This document shows positions 51,501 through 57,933 of a stretch of 57,933 bases of DNA, piece after piece. Position numbers and translations under genes: made by a program. Every line of letters starts with the position of its first letter. The stretch's first letter is position 1. Where the stretch lies: positions 1-57,933 of the forward strand of contig NZ_JAKSYL010000048.1 in NCBI RefSeq assembly GCF_022829515.1, read 5' to 3'. The notes beneath the pieces were generated by a model. It searched no databases. It had not been told where the DNA came from and saw only the letters and a list, made by a program, of their open reading frames with translations. Source of the DNA: Methylobacterium sp. J-048 (GTDB lineage Bacteria; Pseudomonadota; Alphaproteobacteria; Rhizobiales; Beijerinckiaceae).

Positions 51501-52591
51501 TGCGGGCCTGGTACCGGCTGATGGGCGCCCGGATGGGCCACGGCGCCGAGATCTCGACCAACCTCGGCAGCCGCTACGACCTCGCCGAGGTCGGCGCCAA
51601 GAATTTCGTCGCCGACGAGGTCGTGTTCGGCGAGGAGGAGATCCGGCGCGGCTGGATGCATCTCAAAGTGGCGCGGACCGGCGCGCGGGTCTTCGTCGGC
51701 AACGACGCGGTCGTGCCGCCGGGTGCCGACATCCCGGATGACGTGCTGATCGGCATCAAGTCGAAGCCCCCGGCCAACGATGCCATGAGCCCCGGCGAGA
51801 CCTGGTTCGGCTCGCCGCCGATCCGGCTGCCCGCCCGCCAGAGGGTCGATCTCGGCTCCAACGCCCAAACCTACGAGCCGGGGATGTGGCCGAAGATCCG
51901 GCGCGGCGTTTTCGAGGCCTTCGCGACCTCGTTCTCGCCGATGCTCTACATCACCCTGGCGATCACCGTGATCGACTGGTATTTCTATCCGGCGATCCTC
52001 GAGAAGGATTGGTCGGGGCTCGCCGTCAGCTTCGTGACCGCCAGCGTCTGCATCGCGCTGATCCAGTCCGCGGCGGTCATCGCGATGAAGTGGCTGCTGA
52101 TGGGTGTCTACAAGCCCGGCATGCAGCCGATGTGGTCCTGGTGGGCGATGCGCACCGAGGCGATCGCGGTCGCCTATTGGGGGCTCGCCGGCAAGGTGCT
52201 GCTGGAGCACCTGCAAGGCACGCCGTTCCTGCCCTGGGCGCTGCGCCTGTTCGGCGTGAAGGTCGGCCAGGGCGTGTGCATGCTCACCACCGACATCACC
52301 GAGTTCGACTGCGTGTCGATCGGCGACTACGCCACGATCAACCGGGTCTCGGCTTTGCAGACCCACCTGTACGAGGACCGGATCATGAAGATCGGCCGCG
52401 TCGTGGTCGGCCGCGGCGTCTCGGTCGGCGCCTTCGCGACGGTCCTGTATGACACCAAGGTCGGCGACTACGCCCGGCTACGCCCGCTGACCATCGTGAT
52501 GAAAGGCGAGTCGATCCCCGCCAACACGGAATGGGAGGGCGCGCCGGCGGTGCCGGTGATCCACGCCGCCGGATCGGCACGGCCCGTATAG
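48503..52591 (+). CDS. Pls/PosA-like NRPS with membrane C-terminal half
   Basis: The 1362-residue protein has an adenylation domain (residues about 50-540). Its motifs are YTSGSTGVPKGIVISHAN (A3), FNTYGPTEATV (A5), YRSGDAV (A7), DDQVKIRGFRVELGEIE (A8) and LTSGKVDRKAL with the A10 Lys. A carrier domain follows with the phosphopantetheine Ser585 in FFADLGGHSLLAARF. No condensation or thioesterase domain is present. The C-terminal 720 residues alternate membrane helices with left-handed beta-helix (hexapeptide) blocks, as in the Pls/PosA type related to epsilon-polylysine synthetase. The amino acid used and the product are unknown. It is a single gene. Confidence 0.85.
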   Translation: MSDLAEKTRSGPAAEALARPADGVAVLRGEHRPDLIRDEVLAEIFLASAQARPQHPCLIDGARVVAGGVHPSLTYAEVATRAGRIAAGLAHRGIGPGDVVGLWMARGPDLLVAQIGITLSGAAWLPFDAEAPADRVGVCLTDSAAKALLVSPALAPAAPDAAPALTPADLDAATPAEAPVPDPRAAGLTPQHPAYLIYTSGSTGVPKGIVISHANICHFLRSGNALYGMRADDIVFQGASVAFDLSMEEIWVPYLVGATLFVASPAMMGDVESLPGILEAERITVLDTVPTLLAMISGDLPTVRLILLGGEALPEPLVVRWATPSRKLFNTYGPTEATVVATAAEMRPGEPVTIGGPIPNYSVYVAGEDLSLLGHDQQGELLIGGPGVARGYLARPELTAEKFIANPFASDGTDPILYRSGDAVSLDAGGRILFHGRIDDQVKIRGFRVELGEIEARIRSVPDINQAAVVLRQDDGVDRLVAFLIPERGRTVDTATLRRTLAGQMPPYMVPGHFELAETLPRLTSGKVDRKALKVAPLTVVSADGEQEPPANETEAALVAAAKQVFGNQPIPLEGDFFADLGGHSLLAARFVSAVREAPALAGITLPDVYALRTMRAMADALIARTGGMGAAASVRDLSFEPPPLLRRALCGLAQAVALPIVITLSTAQWLGIFVTYLLLTGGGLSFFAELGVLLLVYIAINGVTAVIAVAGKWLILGRTKPGRYPLWGAYYYRWWLAQRLAPLVHVKWLQGSPAISVYLRLMGAKVGTDALISDIEIGAPDLLTIGDGASLGGRLVIANAEIVGNELVIGAVEIGADAAIGTSCVISHDTVIGAQAEIADLTTIPTGTRVGPAEIWDGSPGRKVGMADPSELPAPADAPWSRRAAFGVAYTILLGAIPAVGLLPIFPAFFIFDQISDSLSDITDIDYHWYLPILTWPTAMLMTAGTVLLIAGIRWIVLPRTRSGTYSVHSLFYLRKWSLALAVEVTLETLSSLFATVYMRAWYRLMGARMGHGAEISTNLGSRYDLAEVGAKNFVADEVVFGEEEIRRGWMHLKVARTGARVFVGNDAVVPPGADIPDDVLIGIKSKPPANDAMSPGETWFGSPPIRLPARQRVDLGSNAQTYEPGMWPKIRRGVFEAFATSFSPMLYITLAITVIDWYFYPAILEKDWSGLAVSFVTASVCIALIQSAAVIAMKWLLMGVYKPGMQPMWSWWAMRTEAIAVAYWGLAGKVLLEHLQGTPFLPWALRLFGVKVGQGVCMLTTDITEFDCVSIGDYATINRVSALQTHLYEDRIMKIGRVVVGRGVSVGAFATVLYDTKVGDYARLRPLTIVMKGESIPANTEWEGAPAVPVIHAAGSARPV

Positions 52592-52753
52592 GGTCGCCGC
52601 ACGGCCCCGGCTCTGACTGTAAATTTTGAACATCACTAACGTGAACGCGCTATTTTAGACCCTCTGCTTCTAAATCTGCGCATCCGTGCCTCATGCGGTG
52701 GAGAATACCGGACCCGCTATGCTATCGTCTCAGGTGGAGACTGATAGAAAGCC
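52592..52753 (+). promoter_or_regulatory. AT-rich leader and probable promoter of the diguanylate cyclase gene
   Basis: This gap is strikingly AT-rich at 52616-52680 for this genome. TTGAAC at 52626-52631 could act as a -35 box, with a -10-like GCTATT at 52649-52654 after 17 bases. A second AT-rich cluster is near 52717. It has no hairpin. Confidence 0.35.
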
Positions 52754-53911
52754 GTGCATCTCGATCCCGTCACCCTGCTGATCGTCAGTTCCGTGACGAC
52801 CCTGCTGGTCGGCGCGCTGTTCCTGCTGTCGTGGCGGCAGGCGCCGTCTTCGCGCGCGCTGGCGATCTGGGGTACGGCGCATATCCTGGGTGCGCTCGGC
52901 TCCGGCGGCCTCGCCCTGCGCGGCCAGATCCCCGACCTGCTGTCGATCGGCTTGGCCAACGCGGTAGTGCTGGCTGCCTACGGGCTGATCTGGAGTGGCG
53001 TCCGCGCGTTCGAGGGGCGGCCGCCCCGGCCCGGCCTGGCCATGGCGGGGGCTCTGATCTGGTGCGGCCTCTGCCTCGTGCCGCCCTTCTACGGATCGAT
53101 CGAGGCCCGGATCGTGTACGCGTCGGCCGCCGCGACGCTGTATTGCGGCGATGCGGCAGCCGAGTTCTGGCGCGGTCGCCGGGAGCGCCTCGCCTCGCGG
53201 GTCGCGGCGGGGACCATGCTAGGGCTGCACGGCCTGTTCTATCTCGTGCGGATCCCCTCGACCCTGCTGGCGCCGCCGCCGCGCGGGCTGAACCCGCTGA
53301 CCTCTCCCTGGGTGGCGATCCTGTGCTTCGCCACCCTGTTGTTCTCGATTGCGTCGGCCTTCACCTTCATGGCCCTCGTCAAGGAACGGGCCGAACGCGA
53401 GCAGCGCGTCGCCGCCGCCACCGATCCGCTGACGGGCGTCTCCAACCGGCGCGCCTTCGCGAGCGCCGCGGAGGCGGCCCTCGCCACGCACCGGCATTCG
53501 GCCCTGCTGCTGTTCGACCTCGACCGGTTCAAGGCCGTCAACGACGTCCACGGCCACGCGGTCGGCGATGCGGTGCTGGTGGGGTTCTGCGCGATGGCCG
53601 CCTCCCTGCTGCCCCGGGAGGCGATGCTCGGCCGGCTCGGCGGCGAGGAATTTGCCTGCCTGCTGCCCGACGTCTCCCCGGTCGAGGCTCTGGCGCGGGC
53701 CGAGGCGCTGCGCCGGACCTTCGCCGGCCTGTCGGTGCCGGAACTGCCGACCCTGCGGGTCAGTGTCAGCATCGGGATCGCGCAGGCCCGGGACGGGACC
53801 GATTTCGAGGCGCTGATGCGCCGGGCCGATGCCGCGCTCTACGTCGCCAAGCACGGCGGCCGCGACCGGGTCGCGGTGGCGGAGTCTCATTCGCAGGCGC
53901 GCGCCGCCTGA
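52754..53911 (+). CDS. membrane-bound diguanylate cyclase (GGDEF)
   Basis: The 385-residue protein has about six membrane helices in its first 215 residues, a new-type sensory region, then a coiled linker and a GGDEF domain with the active-site GGEEF in GRLGGEEFACLL (near residue 297), preceded by DLDRFKAVNDVHGHAVGD. It should make cyclic di-GMP. The inhibitory RxxD site is replaced by REAM, so product inhibition at that site is unlikely. The start codon is GTG. It is a single gene with an AT-rich leader. Confidence 0.88.
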   Translation: MHLDPVTLLIVSSVTTLLVGALFLLSWRQAPSSRALAIWGTAHILGALGSGGLALRGQIPDLLSIGLANAVVLAAYGLIWSGVRAFEGRPPRPGLAMAGALIWCGLCLVPPFYGSIEARIVYASAAATLYCGDAAAEFWRGRRERLASRVAAGTMLGLHGLFYLVRIPSTLLAPPPRGLNPLTSPWVAILCFATLLFSIASAFTFMALVKERAEREQRVAAATDPLTGVSNRRAFASAAEAALATHRHSALLLFDLDRFKAVNDVHGHAVGDAVLVGFCAMAASLLPREAMLGRLGGEEFACLLPDVSPVEALARAEALRRTFAGLSVPELPTLRVSVSIGIAQARDGTDFEALMRRADAALYVAKHGGRDRVAVAESHSQARAA

Positions 53912-53971
53912 CGCGGTGCAGTCGGAAATCCGCCGCGGATGCGCTATCGCGGGCCGGACTGGAGACCCGCC

Positions 53972-54178
53972 ATGGACGTGCCCACCCGCATCGACCGCCT
54001 GGAGATGCGCCTCACCGAGCAGGATTCGACGATCGAGGACCTGAACCGCACCGTGACGGAGCAGTGGCGGGTGATCGACCGGCTGGTCCGCCAGGTCGAT
54101 GCGCTGCGGGACCAGATCGAGGAAGCAGCGGCGCGGTCTGCGCCCCGCGGGCCGGAACCGCCGCCGCCGCATTATTGA
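53972..54178 (+). CDS. slyX: SlyX-family protein
   Basis: The 68-residue protein matches SlyX: RIDRLEMRLTEQDSTIEDL forms a heptad coiled coil to about residue 50, and the C-terminus ends PPPPHY. SlyX is widespread and of unknown function. The ATG at 53972 gives the normal start. It follows the diguanylate cyclase by 60 bases on the same strand. Confidence 0.85.
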   Translation: MDVPTRIDRLEMRLTEQDSTIEDLNRTVTEQWRVIDRLVRQVDALRDQIEEAAARSAPRGPEPPPPHY

Positions 54179-54257
54179 GGCGTGTCGGCGCGCTGTTTTT
54201 CGAGTCTGCGACCCCAGCCGCGTGACGTTCGGAGACCGGCGGGTATCCCGTCTCTTC

Positions 54258-54364
54258 CCTCATCCTGAGGTGCTGCCCAGCAGCCTCGAAGGAGCCCTCC
54301 AGAGGCCGCGCGGCTGGCTGGAGTCCTCCTTCGAGGCTCGCTTTGCTCGCACCTCAGGATGAGG
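54258..54364. repeat. CCTCATCCTGAGG palindromic repeat, second copy
   Basis: The outer arms CCTCATCCTGAGG and CCTCAGGATGAGG and the inner arms around CCTCGAAGGAGCCCTCCAG match the copy at 33640-33763; the centre differs. It lies in the 337-base gap between the convergent slyX and dehydrogenase genes. That gap holds no gene, only this and two further palindromes. Confidence 0.85.
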
Positions 54365-54398
54365 TTGAGGATGGGATAGTTCGAGTCAGATAGGCCTT

Positions 54399-54439
54399 CT
54401 GAGGTTCGTTCTGGTTATCGAATCCGTGACGAACCTCAG
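54399..54439. repeat. 11-base inverted repeat with 19-base centre
   Basis: CTGAGGTTCGT at 54399-54409 and ACGAACCTCAG at 54429-54439 are perfect inverted copies. It lies between the repeat at 54258 and the hairpin at 54451. A terminator role for the converging transcripts is possible. Confidence 0.7.
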
Positions 54440-54450
54440 GTTATCCTTTT

Positions 54451-54491
54451 GCCGCATCCCGAAAGCCGGGAGCCACCTTTCGGGATGCGGC
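54451..54491. repeat. strong hairpin with 'CCGAAAGGTGG' core
   Basis: A perfect 15-base stem (54451-54465 with 54477-54491, GCCGCATCCCGAAAG) has an 11-base loop. Its reverse strand shares a 25-base core with the inserted element at 57770-57867 (CCGAAAGGTGG ... CCGGCTTTCGG, two differences), so both belong to one repeat family. It lies 25 bases beyond the dehydrogenase gene and could terminate it. Confidence 0.8.
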
Positions 54492-54515
54492 GGTCACAAC
54501 GTGCTGGGTGGTGGT

Positions 54516-55949
54516 CTAAAAATTCGCCTGGGTGACGAACTTGGTCACCAGGTAGGCGTCGAGCGCTTCCGAGCCGCCCTCGCTGCCGTAGCCGGATTCC
54601 TTGACGCCGCCGAACGGTGTCTCCGGCACGGCGAGGCCGTGGTGGTTGATCGAGATCATCCCGCTCTCCACCGTGTTCGACACTCGCGCGGCCCGCTCGG
54701 CCGAACGGGTATAGGCGTAGGCGGCGAGCCCGTAGGGCAGGCGGTTGGCCTCGGTGAGCGCCTCCTCGTCCTCCGAGAACCGGTTGATCATCGCCACCGG
54801 GCCGAACGGCTCCTCGTTCATCAGCCGGGCGGTCAGCGGCACCTCGGTGAAGACCGTCGGCTCGAAGAAGTTGCCGCGGTTGCCGATGCGCTTGCCGCCG
54901 GCCCGCAGCGACGCCCCGGCCGATTCGGCGTCGGCGGTCAGCGCCTCGATCGCCTCCAGGCGCCGCCCGTGGATCACCGGACCCATCTTAGTGTCGGGAT
55001 CCAGGCCGTCGCCGACCTTCGCGGTCTTGGCATAGCTGGTGAAGCCCTCGACGAACCGGTCGAACACCGAATCGTGCACCAGGAACCGGGTCGGCGAGAC
55101 GCAGACCTGGCCGGCATTGCGGAACTTCGACGGGGCGAGGACCGACACCGCCTTGTCCACGTCGGCATCGCCGAACACGATCACCGGGGCATGGCCGCCG
55201 AGCTCCATGGTCGCCCGCTTCATGTGCTCGCCCGCCAGCGCCGCGAGCTTCTTGCCGACCACCGTCGAGCCGGTGAACGAGATCTTGCGGATCACCGGAT
55301 GCGGGATCAGGTAGGCCGAGATCGTCGCCGGGTCGCCGTAGACCAGCGACAGGGCGTCGCCGGGAATGCCGGCATCGAGGAAGGCGCGCACCAGCGCGGC
55401 GCAGCTCGCCGGCGTGTCCTCGGGTCCTTTGAGGATCACCGTACAGCCGGTGCAGAGCGCCGCCGAGATCTTGCGGACCGCCTGGTTGATCGGGAAGTTC
55501 CAGGGGGTGAAGCAGGCGACCGGTCCGACCGGCTCACGCAGGACCGCCTGCAGCACACCGTCGGCGCGGGCCGGGATGACGCGGCCGTAGGCGCGCTTCC
55601 CCTCCTCGGCGAACCAGTCGATGATGTCGGCGGCGGCCAGGGTCTCGACCCGCGACTCGGCCAGGGGCTTGCCCTGCTCCTGGGTCATGATCCGGGCGAT
55701 CTCGTCGACGCGGGCGCGCAGCAGGTCGGCGGCCTTGCGCATCAGCTTGCCGCGCTCGAACGGCGACACCTTCCGCCAGACCGGGAAGGCCCGCGCCGCG
55801 GCTGCCAGGGCCTCGTCGAGATCCGCCGTGGTGGCGACGGCGCATTGGCCGATCGTCTCGCCCGTGGCCGGATTCAGGACGCCCAGGGTCTCCCGGTCGG
55901 CGCCCGCGCGCCAGCGTCCGCCAATGTGAAGCTCGGTATCCGGATACAT
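54516..55949 (-). CDS. NAD(P)-dependent succinate-semialdehyde dehydrogenase family protein
   Basis: The 477-residue aldehyde dehydrogenase has the catalytic Cys283 in [14 protein letters not shown], Glu249 in [17 protein letters not shown] and Asn151 in [10 protein letters not shown]. The usual cofactor LKPAE motif reads LKGPEDTP. Overall resemblance is to GabD and ketoglutaric-semialdehyde dehydrogenases, which oxidise a small dicarboxylate semialdehyde. The exact substrate is open. Palindromic repeats lie downstream. Confidence 0.82.
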   Translation of the reverse strand: MYPDTELHIGGRWRAGADRETLGVLNPATGETIGQCAVATTADLDEALAAAARAFPVWRKVSPFERGKLMRKAADLLRARVDEIARIMTQEQGKPLAESRVETLAAADIIDWFAEEGKRAYGRVIPARADGVLQAVLREPVGPVACFTPWNFPINQAVRKISAALCTGCTVILKGPEDTPASCAALVRAFLDAGIPGDALSLVYGDPATISAYLIPHPVIRKISFTGSTVVGKKLAALAGEHMKRATMELGGHAPVIVFGDADVDKAVSVLAPSKFRNAGQVCVSPTRFLVHDSVFDRFVEGFTSYAKTAKVGDGLDPDTKMGPVIHGRRLEAIEALTADAESAGASLRAGGKRIGNRGNFFEPTVFTEVPLTARLMNEEPFGPVAMINRFSEDEEALTEANRLPYGLAAYAYTRSAERAARVSNTVESGMISINHHGLAVPETPFGGVKESGYGSEGGSEALDAYLVTKFVTQANF

Positions 55950-56051
55950 CGGTCAATTCCCGCCCGGCCGCATGCTCGGCCGTGGCTCGACATGTGGCAA
56001 CGTGAAGCGGATCGACAATCCCGCCCCGGGCATGGCTGAGGTGGGATCCGC

Positions 56052-56840
56052 TCAGGCGGCGCGGGAGCGGGCGGCCTCGGGGCCGGTCACGATGGTGGCT
56101 TGGCCGTGCCGGGCCCGCAGCGTGCCGCCCTTCGGGACGACCTGCCAGCCCTCGCGGCAGCCGTCGATCGGTTCGGACACGACCACGATGCCGCCCGGCC
56201 CATCGCGAAAGTACAGGCTCGGCGGCCGGCCGTCGCAGGCCCAGCGATAGGCGGTCAGCGTCTCGCCGTCAGTGAGCAGGGCGGTGAAGCGCAGCGGCTC
56301 GGAGACGCCGGCCTCCTTCATCAGGCCGCGGATCGTCTCCAGGGTGCGGGCCATGGCGCCGACCGGATCCTGCTCGAGGCCGTTGGCCAGGGCCAGCAGG
56401 AAGATCGCTTCCGAATCGGTGCTGCCGCGCCGCTGGTCGTAGAACGTGTCCGGGATCAGGGCCTCGAGCCGCCGCTTGATGCGGTGGTAGCCGCCGATCT
56501 GGCCGTTATGCATGAACAGGTGCCGCCCGTAGACGAACGGATGGCAATTCGCCCGGGCCGTGGCGGTGCCGGTCGAGGCGCGCACATGGGCGAAGAAGGT
56601 CCGTGCGCGAACCTGCCCGCACAGGTTGGTGAGGTTCTCGTCCGACCAGGCCGGGGAGATGTCGCGATAGACGCCCGGCTCCGGGCGCTCGCCGTACCAG
56701 CCGATGCCGAAGCCGTCCCCGTTGGTCTCGGTCTTCCCCTCGTCGGCGTGCAGCGACTGATGCACCAGCGAATGCGTCGGCGCGCAGACCAGGTCCGATA
56801 GAAAGACCGGCTCTCCGCTATAGGCGAGGAAACGGCACAT
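56052..56840 (-). CDS. class II glutamine amidotransferase (YafJ-like)
   Basis: The 262-residue protein starts MCRFLAYSG, with Cys2 as the N-terminal nucleophile after methionine removal. It has NGDGFGIGWYG, FFAHVRASTGTATARANCHP and LFMHNGQIGGYHRIKRRLE, the hallmark of YafJ/DUG3-like class II glutaminase domains. No synthetase domain is attached, so it probably uses glutamine or gamma-glutamyl compounds as a stand-alone enzyme. The role is unknown. It diverges from the response regulator gene across a palindrome at 56959. Confidence 0.87.
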   Translation of the reverse strand: MCRFLAYSGEPVFLSDLVCAPTHSLVHQSLHADEGKTETNGDGFGIGWYGERPEPGVYRDISPAWSDENLTNLCGQVRARTFFAHVRASTGTATARANCHPFVYGRHLFMHNGQIGGYHRIKRRLEALIPDTFYDQRRGSTDSEAIFLLALANGLEQDPVGAMARTLETIRGLMKEAGVSEPLRFTALLTDGETLTAYRWACDGRPPSLYFRDGPGGIVVVSEPIDGCREGWQVVPKGGTLRARHGQATIVTGPEAARSRAA

Positions 56841-56958
56841 GTCGGACGTCGATCCTTCTGTGGTCCGCTGAAGGCCATTCCGGAACGGAACGGGCGCCCG
56901 CGAATGAGATTAACAGTCGGTCCACACGGGTGAACAGGTTCTTAACCGCGACCCAGCT

Positions 56959-56993
56959 GCGCCATTTTCGGGCGTTCCGCGCAAAAATGGCGC
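56959..56993. promoter_or_regulatory. inverted repeat in divergent promoter region
   Basis: GCGCCATTTT at 56959-56968 and AAAATGGCGC at 56984-56993 form perfect 10-base arms around a 15-base spacer. It sits in the 309-base gap between the amidotransferase and the response regulator gene, where nothing else is recognised. It may be an operator or a leader hairpin. The flanking AACAGG and AATGAG sequences are less GC-rich. Confidence 0.5.
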
Positions 56994-57149
56994 CGCATGA
57001 TCGTGGATCGGGCAGGGGCGGCTCAATCACGAGGACACTTGTGAGCCGGCTCCTGGCAGGCCAGCATGGCCGAATCGGGGAATCAGCGGTCCATGAATGA
57101 GGCCGCGACCCGTAAAGGGGTTTCACGCAACCGAGAGCAGGAGATTTTC

Positions 57150-57542
57150 ATGGATCGCGCACAGCCCGAGTGTTCCGCCCCCGTGGCGCTCGTCGTGGAG
57201 GACGACGCTGCGGTGCGCGACCTCGCGACCGCGGTGCTGGAAGAGAGCGATCTCGGCGTCATCGCCTGCGAGAGTGCCGAGGCCGCCCTCTCGGTGCTGG
57301 AGCGGTCCGACGTCACCGTGGCCTTGCTGTTCGCCGATATCCGCCTGCCCGGCGCCATGGACGGCGTGTCGCTCGCCCAGGCGGTGGAGCGCCGCTGGCC
57401 GGACGTGCGTGTGGTCGTCACCTCCGGGGCCAGCCGCGACGAACGCCTGCCCGACCAGACGGTCTACATGCAGAAGCCCTGGCGGGCGCTCGACGTGCTG
57501 GTCCAGGCCGAGCACGCCACGATGGCCGCCAAAGCGGCCTGA
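57150..57542 (+). CDS. single-domain response regulator (receiver only)
   Basis: The 130-residue protein is a stand-alone receiver: acidic pair in LVVEDDAAV, phospho-acceptor Asp63 in LLFADIRLPGAMDG, Thr91 in VVVTSGAS and Lys109 in YMQKPW. It has no output domain, like CheY- or DivK-type relay proteins. GGAG lies eight bases before the ATG at 57150; the frame is open 84 bases further upstream without homology. No kinase lies beside it, so the partner is unknown. Confidence 0.88.
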   Translation: MDRAQPECSAPVALVVEDDAAVRDLATAVLEESDLGVIACESAEAALSVLERSDVTVALLFADIRLPGAMDGVSLAQAVERRWPDVRVVVTSGASRDERLPDQTVYMQKPWRALDVLVQAEHATMAAKAA

Positions 57543-57557
57543 ATCGGGGGTCCGCGG

Positions 57558-57586
57558 GCTCCCTCCTTCGCAAAGGGGGAGGGAGC
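57558..57586 (+). terminator. hairpin after the response regulator gene
   Basis: GGCTCCCTCC at 57558-57567 pairs with GGAGGGAGCC at 57577-57586 around a 9-base loop, followed by GCGTTTC. It begins 16 bases after the stop codon of the response regulator gene. The T-run is short (three), so efficiency is uncertain. Confidence 0.55.
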
Positions 57587-57702
57587 CGCGTTTCGGAGCT
57601 GATTGCACGCCGTGCCGCGTCGCAGACGATCCGACGCTCGTTGCATCGACGCACGCGAAGCGTGTGAGCCCACGGTTTTCGGCAAAAACCCTGCGCGTTT
57701 CA

Positions 57703-57898
57703 CCGTAATTGCGAGCGCAGCGAAGCAACCCAGTGCAGCGCGCGATCCAAGAACGTCGCGTATCCCTAGAGCATCGCCCCGAAAGGTGGTTGCCGGCTTT
57801 CGGAAAAAGGCGATGCAAAATCAAAGACCTAGTGCATCATGGCGGTTCCGATATCCGGCACGATGCACTAGGTTGCTTCGCTGCGCTCGCAATGGCGG
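57703..57898. repeat. 'GCGAGCGCAGCGAAGC' palindromic repeat, split copy
   Basis: The left arm (57703-57731) and right arm (57870-57898) match the copy at 26027-26120, including the GCGTATCCCTAG centre. Here the copy is opened at CTAG by the element at 57770-57867. The flanking CTAGs at 57766-57769 and 57868-57871 are a target duplication; the intact copy has a single CTAG. Confidence 0.85.
57770..57867. mobile_element. 98-base MITE-like insert with CTAG target duplication
   Basis: The insert consists of two palindromic modules. One is 57771-57817, from GCATCGCC to GGCGATGC with the CCGAAAGGTGG core also found at 54451-54491. The other is about 57828-57872, from CCTAGTGCATC to GATGCACTAGG. 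Its ends after the CTAG duplication read AGCATCG and, inverted, TGCATCG. No coding capacity is present. Movement in trans by an IS5-like transposase (which prefers CTAG-type sites) is inferred. Confidence 0.7.
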
Positions 57899-57933
57899 CT
57901 CGGTTCACCGAACAATTGGATCAGAACCGTAGA

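Noticed and set aside
50279..52366. Open frame of 695 codons on the - strand
   Set aside because: It is antisense to the C-terminal half of the NRPS-like gene, whose beta-helix and membrane pattern is unmistakable.
1..57933. CRISPR arrays, tRNA or rRNA genes, replication origin
   Set aside because: No regularly spaced direct repeats, no cloverleaf-like sequence and no ribosomal RNA segment was recognised by eye. A tRNA or covariance-model scan would settle this.

Overview
The window looks like a chromosome segment of a high-GC alphaproteobacterium of the Methylobacterium/Methylorubrum type (Hyphomicrobiales). The grounds are the very GC-rich third codon positions, protein families typical of that group, two sites matching the EcfG general-stress promoter (GGAAC-N17-CGTT type), and several families of palindromic intergenic repeats common in these genomes. 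The genus is inferred from pattern recognition, not from a search. No tRNA, rRNA, CRISPR array, prophage or intact insertion sequence was seen.

Layout. 0.3-8.1 kb: an exopolysaccharide locus. A leftward operon of five genes joined by 4-base overlaps encodes an outer-membrane export lipoprotein, a chain-length determinant, a degenerate tyrosine-kinase-like ATPase, an O-antigen ligase/polymerase-like protein and a family 2 glycosyltransferase. A DUF1972-type glycosyltransferase and a SAM methyltransferase lie beside it. 8.7-20 kb: mostly single housekeeping or stress genes, namely a LuxR-type regulator, small secreted or cysteine-rich proteins, a GNAT acetyltransferase, DUF2147, a serine hydrolase, DUF427, trehalose-phosphatase and glucokinase, a Phd/PIN toxin-antitoxin pair, an MFS transporter, a GhrA-like reductase and DUF1772. 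20.7-26 kb: a CoA-transferase with a C-terminal extension, a di-heme cytochrome c and an SDR.

26.2-39.6 kb is the most coherent system. A leftward run reads urtA-B-C-D-E, fmdA, fmdB, amiE, clpP-like: an ABC importer of the urea/short-chain-amide family, two unrelated amidases (AmiE and FmdA), a FmdB zinc ribbon and a ClpP-fold protein. Palindromic repeats sit in four of its intergenic junctions. A rightward pair diverges from urtA. Its first gene is a 1124-residue fusion of an NCS1-type permease, an eight-cysteine cluster and a hybrid histidine kinase; the second, overlapping by 8 bases, is a REC-LuxR response regulator. The simplest model is a transporter-derived sensor that controls amide/urea nitrogen scavenging. 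It is the best candidate here for an under-described system.

39.7-57.9 kb: small orphan proteins, DUF488, a GH25 lysozyme lipoprotein, a Crp/Fnr regulator, a VOC protein, a DnaJ-type co-chaperone, FabI, an AAA ATPase, PPK2, a histidine phosphatase, a 1362-residue Pls/PosA-like NRPS with a membrane-bound C-terminal half, a diguanylate cyclase, SlyX, a succinate-semialdehyde dehydrogenase, a class II glutamine amidotransferase and a single-domain response regulator. The right edge holds a palindromic repeat split by a second, roughly 98-base element flanked by CTAG duplications; the intact copy of the same repeat at 26.1 kb shows the empty site.
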